From Paralimibaculum aggregatum (GTDB lineage: Bacteria > Pseudomonadota > Alphaproteobacteria > Rhodobacterales > Rhodobacteraceae), in contig NZ_BSYI01000028.1 of assembly GCF_030270585.1 (NCBI RefSeq), forward strand, positions 1 through 62,707: a stretch of DNA of 62,707 bases, in the 5' to 3' direction. Below are positions 21,036 through 29,204 of this stretch, one piece after another (the stretch's first letter is position 1; every line of letters begins with the position of its first letter). The translations under genes were made by a program, and so were the position numbers. The notes under the pieces are model-generated. The model searched no databases, had not been told where the DNA came from, and worked only from the letters and a program-made list of their open reading frames with translations.

Positions 21036-22198
21036 CAGCCCATGGCCCCGACCAGCTCGCGCCCGATCAGCATCCGCCGGATCTCCGAGGTGCCGGCGCC
21101 GATCTCCATCAGCTTGGCATCGCGGAACAGCCGGCTGACCGGGGTCTCGTTCATGAAGCCGGTGCCGCCCATCGCCTGCACCGCCTGATGCGCCACCACC
21201 ATCGCCTCCTCGGAGGCATAGAGCACGCAGGCCGCGGCGTCCTGCCGGGTCACCTCGCCGCGGTCGCAGGCCCGGGCCACCTCGTAGGTATAGGCCCGCG
21301 CCGAGTTCAGCTTGGTGTACATGTCGGCGATCTTGCCCTGCATCAGCTGGAAGCTGCCGATCGGCTGGCCGAACTGCCGGCGCTCCGCCACATAGGGCAT
21401 CACCTCGTCGAGGCAGGCGGCCATGATCCCGGTGCCGATGCCCGAGAGCACGACGCGCTCGTAGTCGAGCCCCGACATCAGCACCCGCACGCCGCGGCCC
21501 TCCTCGCCGAGGATGTTCTCGAAGGGCACCTCGACATCCTCGAACACCAGCTCCACCGTGTTGGAGCCGCGCATCCCGAGCTTGTCGAAATGCTTCGACT
21601 GGCTGAAGCCCGGCATCGACTTCTCGACGATGAAGGCGGTGATGCCGCGCGAGCCTGCCTCCGGATCGGTCTTGGCATAGACCACCAGCGTGTTGGCCTC
21701 GCCGCCATTGGTGATCCAGAACTTGTTGCCGTTGAGCACGAAACGGTCGTTGCGCTTCTCGGCGCGCAGCTTCATGCCCACCACATCGGAGCCGGCGCCG
21801 GCCTCCGACATCGCCAGCGCGCCGACGCTCCGGCCCGAGATCAGGTCGGGCAGGTAGCGCGCCTTCTGCGCGGGCGTGCCGTTCAGCTTGATCTGGTTGA
21901 CGCAGAGGTTGGAATGCGCGCCGTAGCTCAGGCTGACGCTGGCGCTGGCCCGGGCGATCTCCTCGGTGGCGACCACATGCGCCAGATAGCTCATGCCGGC
22001 GCCGCCCTCCTCCTCGGGCACGGTGATGCCGAGAAGGCCGAGTTCGCCCATCTCCTCCCAGAGCGCCGGCGGGAAGCAGTTGGTCCGGTCGATCTCGGCG
22101 GCCATCGGCTTGACCCGCTCCTGCGCCCAGCGATGCACCGTCTCGCGCAGCGCCTCGACATCCTCGCCGAGATCGAACTTCATCGATGCCGTGAACAT
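21035..22198 (-). CDS. liuA: Isovaleryl-CoA dehydrogenase
   Basis: A 387-residue acyl-CoA dehydrogenase. The FAD-binding block [30 protein letters not shown], the catalytic glutamate in [12 protein letters not shown] typical of the isovaleryl branch, and the C-terminal [17 protein letters not shown] are all visible. As first gene of liuABDEC it oxidises isovaleryl-CoA to 3-methylcrotonyl-CoA. No LiuR-type MerR regulator is encoded in this window, so regulation is not evident here. Confidence 0.95.
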   Translation of the reverse strand: MFTASMKFDLGEDVEALRETVHRWAQERVKPMAAEIDRTNCFPPALWEEMGELGLLGITVPEEEGGAGMSYLAHVVATEEIARASASVSLSYGAHSNLCVNQIKLNGTPAQKARYLPDLISGRSVGALAMSEAGAGSDVVGMKLRAEKRNDRFVLNGNKFWITNGGEANTLVVYAKTDPEAGSRGITAFIVEKSMPGFSQSKHFDKLGMRGSNTVELVFEDVEVPFENILGEEGRGVRVLMSGLDYERVVLSGIGTGIMAACLDEVMPYVAERRQFGQPIGSFQLMQGKIADMYTKLNSARAYTYEVARACDRGEVTRQDAAACVLYASEEAMVVAHQAVQAMGGTGFMNETPVSRLFRDAKLMEIGAGTSEIRRMLIGRELVGAMG

Positions 22199-22585
22199 TC
22201 CCCGGTATCCTCCTCATGCCGACGCGCCCGCCGGTCGGTCGTTGCCTGGCCCTGCCGGGGCCGCGCCGCCCGGCCCCGTGCCGGCAGAGGATTGCATCAT
22301 CGGGCGCCCCGGCCAAGGCGTCGCGACATGGCAACGGCGCGCGAAAGGTTGCCCGCGCGCACCCCGCCCCCATTGACATTCATGCCGCGATGCATCATTT
22401 CGGGCCCCAGACGCCGCGCTGCCGCGTGAGCAAGCCGCGCCCGGTCCCCGGGTGCCCGGCGTCGCCTCATCTCGAGCTCCCCATCACGCAGGGTTCACCA
22501 CACGAGGCCGGACGGCGCGGGACACGCTCGCCCAGTCCGAGGTCTCGCCAACCCTCGTGCGCCGCGCATCCGCGGCCCGAAAGGA
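22199..22585. other. Divergent intergenic region liuA / helicase
   Basis: A 387-base non-coding gap between divergent genes. On the plus strand TTGACA occurs at 22373-22378 and could be a -35 element. There is no convincing -10 element, operator palindrome or small ORF. Confidence 0.35.
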
Positions 22586-23872
22586 TTGACATTGTTCGAC
22601 TTCGACATGCTCGGCCTCGCGCCGGCGCTGAACGACGCGCTCGCCCGTTCCGGGTTTACCGAGCCCACCCCGATCCAGAACCAGGCCATTCCGCTGGCGC
22701 TGGAAGGCCATGACATCCTCGGCCTCGCCCAGACCGGAACCGGCAAGACGCTGGCCTTCGGCCTGCCCATGATCGACCACCTGCTGGCCCAGCCCGGCAA
22801 GCCCGCGCCGAAGACCGCCAAGGCCCTCGTGCTCGCCCCCACCCGCGAGCTGGTCAACCAGATCTCCGAGAGCCTGCGCGGGCTCTCGGCGAGCACCCGG
22901 ATCCGCGTCGCCACCGTGGTCGGCGGCCAGTCGATCGGCCGCCAGATCGCGGTGCTCAGCCGCGGCGTCGACATCCTCGTCGCCACCCCCGGCCGGCTCA
23001 TCGACCTGATGGACCGCGGCGCGGTGGATCTCTCGACCGTGCGCCACCTGGTGCTCGACGAGGCCGACCAGATGCTCGATCTCGGCTTCATCCACGCGCT
23101 GCGCAAGATCGCGCCCAAGCTCGGCACGCCGCGCCAGACCATGCTGTTCTCGGCCACCATGCCGAAGCAGATGGAGGAGCTGAGCCGCGCCTATCTCAAG
23201 GACCCGCGCCGGGTCCAGGTCTCGCCCCCGGGCAAGGCCGCCGACAAGGTCACCCAGTCGGTGCATTTCGTCGACAAGGCCGCCAAGCCCTCGAAGCTGC
23301 GCGAGATCCTCTCCGCCGACATGGACGCGCTGACGCTGGTCTTCGCGCGCACCAAGCACGGCGCCGAGAAGCTGATGAAGGGCCTCGTGGCCGACGGCTA
23401 CAACGCCGCCTCGATCCACGGCAACAAGAGCCAGGGCCAGCGCGACCGCGCCATCAAGGCGTTCCGCGACGGCACGGTGACGGTGCTCGTGGCCACCGAT
23501 GTGGCGGCCCGCGGCATCGACATCCCCGGCGTCGCCTATGTGGTGAACTACGATCTGCCGGAAGTGCCCGACAGCTATGTCCACCGCATCGGCCGCACCG
23601 CGCGCGCCGGGCGCGAGGGCGAGGCCATCGCCTTCTGCGCGGCGGACGAGATCGACCTGCTGCGCCAGATCGAGCGGCTGATGAAGGTCGAGATCCCGAC
23701 CGGCAGCGGCACCCGCCCGGCCGATCATGTCAGCGGCAAGCCCGTGCGCAACAGCGGCCCGGCCCGTCGCCGCGGCGGCGGCGGCGGTGGCGGCAAGCCC
23801 GGCGGCCATGCCGCGGCGAAGCCCGATCACGTCAAGGCCCGCCGCCCGCGCCGGCGCCGCGTCGCGGCCTGA
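22586..23872 (+). CDS. DEAD-box RNA helicase
   Basis: A 428-residue ATP-dependent RNA helicase. Motifs are FTEPTPIQNQAIP (Q motif), AQTGTGKT (I, about 49-55), PTRELVNQ (Ia), DEAD (II), SAT (III), ATDVAARGIDIPGV (V) and HRIGRTARAGREG (VI). A basic Gly/Arg/Lys-rich tail after about residue 370 suits an RNA-binding extension. There is no ATG at the N-terminus. A TTG at 22586 opens the frame, but AAAGGA is better spaced for the TTG at 22592, so translation probably begins there (LFDFDMLG). The last 30 bases lie inside a 209-bp tandem duplication. Confidence 0.94.
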   Translation: MTLFDFDMLGLAPALNDALARSGFTEPTPIQNQAIPLALEGHDILGLAQTGTGKTLAFGLPMIDHLLAQPGKPAPKTAKALVLAPTRELVNQISESLRGLSASTRIRVATVVGGQSIGRQIAVLSRGVDILVATPGRLIDLMDRGAVDLSTVRHLVLDEADQMLDLGFIHALRKIAPKLGTPRQTMLFSATMPKQMEELSRAYLKDPRRVQVSPPGKAADKVTQSVHFVDKAAKPSKLREILSADMDALTLVFARTKHGAEKLMKGLVADGYNAASIHGNKSQGQRDRAIKAFRDGTVTVLVATDVAARGIDIPGVAYVVNYDLPEVPDSYVHRIGRTARAGREGEAIAFCAADEIDLLRQIERLMKVEIPTGSGTRPADHVSGKPVRNSGPARRRGGGGGGGKPGGHAAAKPDHVKARRPRRRRVAA

Positions 23873-23900
23873 CCGGCGCCCCCCGCAACGGGTACGAGAA

Positions 23901-23930
23901 CGGGCGCGCCCTCAGCCGGGGGCGCGCCCG
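23901..23930. terminator. Hairpin, left copy, downstream of helicase
   Basis: A perfect 11-bp stem (CGGGCGCGCCC and GGGCGCGCCCG) with an eight-base loop, 29 bases after the helicase stop. It is followed by TCCTTGG without a long T tract. It is the left copy of a duplicated hairpin and is likely the helicase terminator. Confidence 0.6.
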
Positions 23931-24060
23931 TCCTTGGTTCCGGCCCGCGGCCCGGTGTCGAAGCTCGAGCGGCGCAGCACCGTGGCCTCGGCATCCACCA
24001 CCAGCCGCAGCGCCCGGCCGCCGTGGCAGAAGGTGAGCCGCCAGCGGCCCGCGCCCGCGC
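23912..24060 (-). pseudogene. Truncated copy of the DUF6522 gene 3' end
   Basis: The minus-strand frame reads WRLTFCHGGRALRLVVDAE and then the same C-terminus as the intact DUF6522 gene to its right. Its 5' end is replaced by copied helicase-tail DNA (an Arg/Gly/Ala stretch). It has no start signal of its own and arose from the 209-bp duplication. Confidence 0.8.
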
Positions 24061-24109
24061 CGGCGCCGCGTCGCGGCCTGACCGCCGCCGCCCGCAACGG
24101 GTACGAGAA

Positions 24110-24139
24110 CGGGCGCGCCCTCAGCCGGGGGCGCGCCCG
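24110..24139. terminator. Hairpin, right copy, overlapping the DUF6522 stop
   Basis: Second copy of the 11-bp stem hairpin. The DUF6522 stop codon (TGA at 24121-24123, minus strand) lies in its loop, and the final codons form one arm. The terminator therefore overlaps the coding sequence. Confidence 0.55.
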
Positions 24140-24408
24140 TCCTTGGTTCCGGCCCGCGGCCCGGTGTCGAAGCTCGAGCGGCGCAGCACCGTGCCCTCGG
24201 CATCCACCACCAGCCGCAGCGCCCGGCCGCCGTGGTAGAAGGTCAGCCGCCAGCGGCCTTCGTCCTCGCCGATGCCGCGCTCGCTGCGGCTGGTGATCGC
24301 GCCGCTGCGCATCATCCGCGGCACCGCCGCTGGCTCGAGCCCGAAGAACCCGGCCAGCAGCTCCGCCTCGACGGTGAAATCCGCCCCCTCGCGCGCCACG
24401 CTCGCCAT
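24121..24408 (-). CDS. DUF6522-like small protein
   Basis: A 95-residue protein beginning MASVAREGADFTVEAELLAG, with a central WRLTFYHGGRALRLVVDAEG segment. I recognise it as resembling the DUF6522 family, which has no established function. It is third in nsrR-hthp-DUF6522, eight bases after the heme protein gene, which suggests a role in the same nitric oxide or heme response. Its 3' half is duplicated to the left. Confidence 0.75.
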   Translation of the reverse strand: MASVAREGADFTVEAELLAGFFGLEPAAVPRMMRSGAITSRSERGIGEDEGRWRLTFYHGGRALRLVVDAEGTVLRRSSFDTGPRAGTKDGRAPG

Positions 24409-24415
24409 CGCCCGC

Positions 24416-24643
24416 TCAGTCCCGCCAGTAGCGGTTGGCGGCGGCGATCGTGGCGAAGTTGGTCGCCACCACCTGGCTCGCGGCGATCAGCGCATCCGCA
24501 TCGCCGGCATAGCCCGGGCGCAGCGCCTCGCGCATCGCCGGATCGGGCTGGGTGAACTTCACCGCCATGCGCGAGAGCTTCACCGCGAGATCATAGCCCG
24601 CCTGCGGGGTGGGCGTGACGAGGCTGGGCAACCAGTCATCCAT
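24416..24643 (-). CDS. Hexameric tyrosine-coordinated heme protein (HTHP)
   Basis: A 75-residue protein matching the HTHP family first characterised from a marine roseobacter. It forms a hexamer with one heme per subunit bound through a tyrosine and has weak peroxidase/catalase activity. The sequence runs WLPSLVTPTPQAGYDLAVKL, then VKFTQPD, and ends IAAANRYWRD; tyrosines in AGYDLAV and NRYWRD are candidate ligands. AAGGGAG upstream supports the start. It lies 27 bases after the nsrR gene, so its expression probably responds to nitric oxide (inference). Confidence 0.9.
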   Translation of the reverse strand: MDDWLPSLVTPTPQAGYDLAVKLSRMAVKFTQPDPAMREALRPGYAGDADALIAASQVVATNFATIAAANRYWRD

Positions 24644-24670
24644 CTTGGGGTCTCCCTTTCCGTGATCGGG

Positions 24671-25087
24671 TCAGGCTTCGGTCGGCGCCGGCAGCGCCAC
24701 ATCGGCGAGCGTCGCGCGGTCGAGCTGGGCGAGGAAGGCGGCCTCGGCCACGCGCAGCCGGGCCTTGAGCCGGCAGCAGCCGTCGATCGAGCAGGCGCCG
24801 CCGGCCTCGCCGAAGCACTCGACCAGCGCCTGCCCCTCCTCGAGCAGCCGCACCAGCTCGCCGAGCCGCAGCTCGCCGGGCGCCCGCGCCAGCACCGCAC
24901 CGCCGCCGCCGCCGCGCCGGGTCTCGACGACCCCGCCCCGCGCCAGCCGCTGCATGATCTTGTTGAGATGGTGGCGCGAGAGGCCGAACTCCGCCGCCAG
25001 CTCGGCGGTGGAGAAGGCCCGGTCCGGCGCGCTCGCCAGCCGCATCAGCATCCTCAGCCCGTAGTCGGTGAAGGAGGTGAGCCGCAT
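24671..25087 (-). CDS. nsrR: Rrf2-family nitric-oxide-sensing regulator, NsrR-like
   Basis: A 138-residue Rrf2 regulator. It has an N-terminal winged helix (MRLTSFTDYGLRMLMRLA, LSRHHLNKIMQRLARGG) and cysteines at 91, 99, 104 and 105 in ECFGEAGGACSIDGCC, the cluster-binding pattern of NsrR. NsrR binds an Fe-S cluster and derepresses its targets on exposure to nitric oxide. The start at 25087 is chosen because GGAGG sits five bases upstream; an in-frame ATG at 25099 is less well placed. A candidate operator lies 18 bases upstream. It heads the operon with HTHP and DUF6522 and is divergent from the truncated hemoglobin gene. Confidence 0.9.
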   Translation of the reverse strand: MRLTSFTDYGLRMLMRLASAPDRAFSTAELAAEFGLSRHHLNKIMQRLARGGVVETRRGGGGGAVLARAPGELRLGELVRLLEEGQALVECFGEAGGACSIDGCCRLKARLRVAEAAFLAQLDRATLADVALPAPTEA

Positions 25088-25104
25088 CGGGGCCTCCATT
25101 GAAT

Positions 25105-25121
25105 TGGTATTTACAATGCTT
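25105..25121. promoter_or_regulatory. Candidate NsrR operator
   Basis: TGGTATTTACAATGCTT lies in the 80-base gap between divergent nsrR and the truncated hemoglobin gene. It agrees with the family consensus (ATGCATTT-N-AAATGCAT) at about 11 of 16 informative positions. It stands out as an AT-rich patch and could control both directions. Confidence 0.55.
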
Positions 25122-25167
25122 ATTACGCGGACTAGACAGGATTGCAAGCCATAGCCGCGAGGCCACC

Positions 25168-25635
25168 ATGACCCATGCCCCGTTCCCCGAGACGATTCCC
25201 GAGACGATCCGCTCCGCCCGGCCCGCCGCCACCGCCGCGCTGATGGCCGAGACCGGGCTCGACGAGCCGCGCCTGCGCCGGCTGGTGCACCGCTTCTACG
25301 ACCGGGTGCGGGCCGACCCGATGCTCGGCCCGGTCTTCGCCGCGCGGATCGCCGACTGGGGGCCGCATCTGGCGAAGATGGAGGCGTTCTGGTCCTCCGT
25401 CGCGCTGATGACCGGGCGCTATCACGGCAAGCCGGTGGAGCGGCACGCCGATCTCCCGGTCGACTGGGCGCATTTCGAGCGCTGGCTGGCGCTGTTCCGC
25501 GAGACCGCCGCCGAGACCTGCCCGCCGGAAGGCGCCGCGCTGGTGATCGAGCGCGCCGAGCGCATCGCCCGCTCGCTGCACATGGCCGTGCAGGATGCCC
25601 GACAAGGGCCCGCCGGCATTCCCGTCCTGCGCTAG
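25168..25635 (+). CDS. Group III truncated hemoglobin
   Basis: A 155-residue globin. The segments LVHRFYDRVRADPMLGPVF, KMEAFWSSVALMTGRYHGKP and HADLPVDWAHFERWLALF are characteristic of group III truncated hemoglobins. These bind heme and are linked to nitric oxide or oxygen chemistry. The start at 25168 is used; the frame remains open for 23 codons upstream, across the candidate NsrR site, where coding is unlikely. Divergence from nsrR suggests NO-responsive control. Confidence 0.9.
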   Translation: MTHAPFPETIPETIRSARPAATAALMAETGLDEPRLRRLVHRFYDRVRADPMLGPVFAARIADWGPHLAKMEAFWSSVALMTGRYHGKPVERHADLPVDWAHFERWLALFRETAAETCPPEGAALVIERAERIARSLHMAVQDARQGPAGIPVLR

Positions 25636-25648
25636 AGGAGCCCTGCCG

Positions 25649-26731
25649 ATGCCCCCTGCCCCGCCACTCGACGACCCGCTGCCCGATCCGCGCGACCCCG
25701 CCGGCGGACGGCTGCGCACCCCGGTCTGCGATCTGCTCGGCTGCCGCTGGCCGGTGCTGCTGGCGGGCATGGGCGGGGTCTCGCACTGGGAGCTCGCCGC
25801 CGCGGTGGCCAGGGCCGGCGGCTACCCGACGCTCGGCATGGTGCGCGAGGACCCAGCGCTGATCGCGCAGGAGGTGCTGGCGCTGCGCCGGGCGACCGAC
25901 CGGCCCTTTGCCGTCAACCTGATCCCCGCCGCCACCGACCCGGCGCTGCTGGAGGCGCAGCTCGACCGCTGCATCGAGCTCGGCGTGCCGGCCTTCTCGT
26001 TCTTCTGGGACGTGCGGCCGGAGGCGATCCGGCGCGCCAAGGATGCCGGCTGCCTGGTGCTGCACCAGGTCGGCACCCTCGAGGCGGCGCGCGAGGCCGA
26101 ACATGCCGGCGCCGACCTGCTGATCGCGCAGGGCATCGAGGCCGGCGGCCATGTGCACGGCCGCATGGGCGCGCTCGCGCTGGCCGCCGGGATGATCGCG
26201 CAGAGCGCGCTGCCGGTGGTGGTGGCAGGCGGCATCGCCGACGGGCGCGGGCTGGCGGCGGCGCTGGCCATGGGGGCGGCCGGGGTGCAGTGCGGCACCG
26301 CCTTCCTCGCCACCGAGGAATCCTTCGCGCATCCCTATCACAAGGCGCGGGTGGTGGAGGCGACCGCCGCGGACACGCTGCTGACCGATGTCTTCGTGCT
26401 CAACTGGCCGAAGGGCGCGGCGGTGCGGGTGCTCGCCAACAGCATCACCGAAAAGCTCGACGGGCGGCTGATGGGCCACGATCCGGCGGAGCTGCCGCGC
26501 GAGGCGATCGCCTGGGACGGCGAGCTGCCCCGGCTGCGCTACAGCACCGACTCGCCGCTGCGCACCACGCGCGGCGATCTCGAGGCGATGGCGCTGTTTG
26601 CCGGCCAGGGCGTCGGCGCGCTGCGCGACATTCCCCCCGCCGGCACGCGGCTGGCCCGGATCGTCGCCGAGGCCGACGCCCTGCTGGCCGGCGCCGCCGA
26701 GCGCCGCCACGAGCGGGAGCCGGTGCGATGA
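25649..26731 (+). CDS. Nitronate monooxygenase family flavoprotein
   Basis: A 360-residue TIM-barrel FMN enzyme of the nitronate monooxygenase/2-nitropropane dioxygenase family, which oxidises alkyl nitronates. It shows the glycine-rich start PVLLAGMGGVSHWELAAAVARAGG, AQGIEAGGHVHGR with the catalytic-region histidine, and the FMN phosphate-binding VVAGGIADGRGLAAALAMGAAGVQ. GAGGAG upstream supports the start. It lies 14 bases after the truncated hemoglobin gene and overlaps the next gene by four bases, so the three are probably one operon. Other family members act on enoyl-ACP or acyl-CoA substrates, so the substrate is uncertain. Confidence 0.88.
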   Translation: MPPAPPLDDPLPDPRDPAGGRLRTPVCDLLGCRWPVLLAGMGGVSHWELAAAVARAGGYPTLGMVREDPALIAQEVLALRRATDRPFAVNLIPAATDPALLEAQLDRCIELGVPAFSFFWDVRPEAIRRAKDAGCLVLHQVGTLEAAREAEHAGADLLIAQGIEAGGHVHGRMGALALAAGMIAQSALPVVVAGGIADGRGLAAALAMGAAGVQCGTAFLATEESFAHPYHKARVVEATAADTLLTDVFVLNWPKGAAVRVLANSITEKLDGRLMGHDPAELPREAIAWDGELPRLRYSTDSPLRTTRGDLEAMALFAGQGVGALRDIPPAGTRLARIVAEADALLAGAAERRHEREPVR

Positions 26732-27456
26732 CCGGGCAGAAGCCGCAGGCCGCCGGGGACCGCGCCGGGGATCACGGCGGGGAAGGCGCCGGGGCCGGCG
26801 AATGCGCCTCCCCGCCCTGCTATGCTGCGGAGATCGACCCGGGCTATTTCGACCCGCCGGCGGCGCCGGAGGACATCCCCGCCTGGCGCCGGGCGGAGCG
26901 CAGGCGGCTCCGCGCCGCGCGCATGGAACTCGCCGTCGAGGCCCGCGCCGGGATCTCGGGCGGCCTGATGCGCGCGCTCGAGGCGTTTCTCGAGGCCCGC
27001 CTCGACGGCGCCCGCGGCCGCGTCTTCTCGGCCTACTGGCCGATCAAGGGCGAGCCGGATCTGCGCCCCCTGATGCACGCGCTGCACGAGGCCGGCGCGC
27101 TGGTCGCGCTGCCGCTGGTCGAGACCAAGGCCGCGCCGCTGGTGTTTCGCCGCTGGACGCCGGAGACCCGCATGGTGCGCGGCGACTGGAACATCCCGGT
27201 GCCGCCGCCGGAGGCGCCCGCCGTCACCCCCGAGATCGCGCTGGCGCCGCTGGTCGGCTGGGACAGCCAGGGCTTCCGCCTCGGCTATGGCGGGGGCTAT
27301 TTCGACCGGACGCTGGCCCGCGAGCCGCGGCCCTACACCATCGGCATCGGGGTCCAGTCGGCGCGGCTCGCCACGATCCATCCGCAGCCGCACGACATCC
27401 CGCTCGACGCGATCGTCACCGAGGCCGGGCTCCAGGTGCTCCGCCGCGCACCCTGA
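26728..27456 (+). CDS. 5-formyltetrahydrofolate cyclo-ligase
   Basis: A 242-residue enzyme that converts 5-formyl-THF to 5,10-methenyl-THF with ATP. Visible are the N-terminal basic helix WRRAERRRLRAAR, the central YWPIKGEPDLRPL and PLVETKAAPLVFR, and the signature GFRLGYGGGYFDRTLA. The first 45 or so residues (Gly/Ala-rich, ending ECASPPCYAAEIDPGYFDPP) are an extension beyond the usual family start. The start is fixed by an ATGA overlap with the upstream gene. Confidence 0.92.
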   Translation: MTGQKPQAAGDRAGDHGGEGAGAGECASPPCYAAEIDPGYFDPPAAPEDIPAWRRAERRRLRAARMELAVEARAGISGGLMRALEAFLEARLDGARGRVFSAYWPIKGEPDLRPLMHALHEAGALVALPLVETKAAPLVFRRWTPETRMVRGDWNIPVPPPEAPAVTPEIALAPLVGWDSQGFRLGYGGGYFDRTLAREPRPYTIGIGVQSARLATIHPQPHDIPLDAIVTEAGLQVLRRAP

Positions 27457-27544
27457 AGCCGCCGCGGCATCCCCTCCCGGGCGTGGCACGCAGAAACCGG
27501 TTGAAAGCGCGCCGCCCCTGCGCTCAATTGCGTGAACACAAACG

Positions 27545-27559
27545 ACCGCCCAAGGCGGT
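27545..27559 (+). promoter_or_regulatory. Inverted repeat upstream of the TRAP genes
   Basis: ACCGCC, CAA, GGCGGT form a six-base inverted repeat 20 bases before the start codon. The surrounding 27500-27545 DNA is less GC-rich (TTGAAA at about 27500) and probably holds the promoter. The repeat could be a regulator site or a 5' UTR hairpin. Confidence 0.35.
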
Positions 27560-27578
27560 TCACATCCGGGAGGAAGGG

Positions 27579-28571
27579 ATGAGGAAATTCTTCTGGGGCG
27601 GCGCGCTCGCCCTCGCGCTCGCCGTGCAGGCGTCCGCAGGCCATGCCGCCGATCTCACCGCGCGCATCTCGCTGCAGCTGCCGCTGAAGAGCCATCTCGG
27701 CCAGAACCTGCTGATGTTCAAGCAGGAGGTCGAGGAGAAGTCCGGCGGCGCCATCGAGGTCGAGATCTACGACAGCGCCCAGCTCTACAAGGACAAGGAG
27801 GTGCCCGCCGCGGTCGGCTCCGGCGCCATCGAGATGGGCGTCGCCTCGCTCACCCGCTATGTCGGCGACATCCCGGCGGTGGACGTCTTCTACATGCCCT
27901 TCCTGTTCAACACCGACGAGAAGGTGCGCGCGGCCGTGGCGCCGGGCAGCCCGATCCGCCAGCCGATCGACGAGGCGATCGCCGGCACCGGCGCCACCGT
28001 GCTCTGGTGGCAGGCCTATGGCGGCGCGATCCTGCTGTCGCAGGGCGGCCCGCTGAAGACCCCGGCCGACATGGAGGGCAAGAAGGCCCGCGTGTTCGGC
28101 AAGACGCTCGGCGATTTCGTCTCCGCCACCGGCGGCGCGCCGACGCTGATCTCCGGCTCCGAGCAGTATCTCGCCTATCAGCGCGGCACCGTGGATATCG
28201 GCATGACCGGCGTCTCGGGCGTCAAGTCGCGCAAGCTCTGGGAGGTGATGGACACGATCACCGTCACCAACCACGCCGATATCGAGTTCATCGTGGTCGC
28301 CAACACCGAGTGGTGGAACGGGCTCACCGACGAGCAGCGCAGCATCCTCTCGGAAGCCGCGCGCAACGCCGAGACCCATGTCCGCGACGAGATGGCCAAT
28401 ATCGAGGCCGAGGCCTATGCCGCGGCGGAGGCGAACGGCATGGCCGTCTATCGCCCGACCGAGGCCGAGATCGCGGCCTGGAAGGCGGCGGCGCAGCCGG
28501 TCTACGACGCCTATCGCGAGAAGGCGGGCGAACTCGGCGCGCAGCTTCTCGACGCCGCCTCCGGGCTCTGA
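27579..28571 (+). CDS. TRAP transporter substrate-binding protein (DctP family)
   Basis: A 330-residue periplasmic binding protein. A signal peptide (about 1-24, ending GHAADL) precedes the DctP fold. Family segments include KSGGAIEVEIYDSAQLYKDKE, the arginine-bearing KKARVFGKTLGDFVSATGG region for carboxylate binding, and LAYQRGTVDIGMTG. GGGAGGAAGG gives a strong ribosome-binding site. The two permease genes and a PEP mutase-family enzyme follow, so the ligand is probably a small organic acid. The exact ligand is unknown. Confidence 0.93.
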   Translation: MRKFFWGGALALALAVQASAGHAADLTARISLQLPLKSHLGQNLLMFKQEVEEKSGGAIEVEIYDSAQLYKDKEVPAAVGSGAIEMGVASLTRYVGDIPAVDVFYMPFLFNTDEKVRAAVAPGSPIRQPIDEAIAGTGATVLWWQAYGGAILLSQGGPLKTPADMEGKKARVFGKTLGDFVSATGGAPTLISGSEQYLAYQRGTVDIGMTGVSGVKSRKLWEVMDTITVTNHADIEFIVVANTEWWNGLTDEQRSILSEAARNAETHVRDEMANIEAEAYAAAEANGMAVYRPTEAEIAAWKAAAQPVYDAYREKAGELGAQLLDAASGL

Positions 28572-28601
28572 GGCGCAGATGCCCGTGATCGTCGTCGCGG
28601 C

Positions 28602-28623
28602 GCCGGCCGGTTCTCCGGCCGGC
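28602..28623 (+). promoter_or_regulatory. Hairpin between binding-protein and permease genes
   Basis: A nine-base-pair stem built on CCGGCCGG-TTCT-CCGGCCGG lies in the 129-base gap after the dctP-type gene. Such intercistronic hairpins can stabilise the upstream message or attenuate read-through, giving more binding protein than permease. That role is inferred from position only. Confidence 0.4.
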
Positions 28624-28700
28624 CCGGCACGCCGCGGCGCCGGTCGCGCCTTGCCTGCCCGGGGCCGCCCGGGCAGCGCCGCAGGCCGAGGACCCGCCCC

Positions 28701-29204
28701 ATGCCGATGATCCTGTTCCGCGCCTTCGTGACGCTGCTGGCGCGCGTCGCCTCGGCGCTCTTCGTGCTGGCCGGCGCGATGCTGACCTACGAGGTGATCG
28801 CGCGCTACTTCTTCACCGCGCCGACGATCTGGGCGGCCGAGCTCAGCCAGCTCTGCCTGATCTGGGGCACGCTGGTCGCCATGGCCTGGTGCCTGCGCGA
28901 GCGCCGCCACATCCGCATCACCGCGGTGATCTCGCTGCTGCCGCCGGGCCCGCGCCGGGTGGCCGATATCGGCGCCATGCTGGCGGTGGCGCTGTTCTCG
29001 GCGCTGGTGGTCTGGAAGGGCTGGGAAATCTTCCTCGACAGCTTCGAGCGCGGGCGCACCACCGGCTCGATGCTCGACCTGCCGAGCTGGGTGGCCGAGC
29101 TGGCGGTGCCGGCCGGCTTCGCGGTGCTGCTGGTGCAGGCGCTGATCGAGGCGACGCGGGCCCTCCGCGGCGAGGTGATCGAGGAAGGACACGTCTCCGA
29201 ATGA
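28701..29204 (+). CDS. TRAP transporter small permease (DctQ family)
   Basis: A 167-residue membrane protein with four predicted helices and the family segment YEVIARYFFTAPTIWAAELSQ (read in parts) followed by CLRERRHIRITAV. It forms the membrane complex with the large permease. Its stop overlaps the large permease start by four bases. Confidence 0.92.
   Translation: MPMILFRAFVTLLARVASALFVLAGAMLTYEVIARYFFTAPTIWAAELSQLCLIWGTLVAMAWCLRERRHIRITAVISLLPPGPRRVADIGAMLAVALFSALVVWKGWEIFLDSFERGRTTGSMLDLPSWVAELAVPAGFAVLLVQALIEATRALRGEVIEEGHVSE

Larger units (their letters stand above)
23843..24260. repeat. 209-bp tandem direct duplication across gene 3' ends
   Basis: Two nearly identical copies run 23843-24051 and 24052-24260. 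The unit contains the last codons of the helicase, its downstream hairpin and the 3' half of the convergent DUF6522 gene. Copies differ at only a few positions (for example gtggcctcg against gtgccctcg), so the event is recent. The right copy keeps the intact DUF6522 gene end and the left copy keeps the intact helicase end. Confidence 0.93.

Noticed and set aside
28889-29200. N-terminal extension of the TRAP large permease frame
   Set aside because: It overlaps the small permease gene; the ATGA junction at 29201 and family length fix the start.
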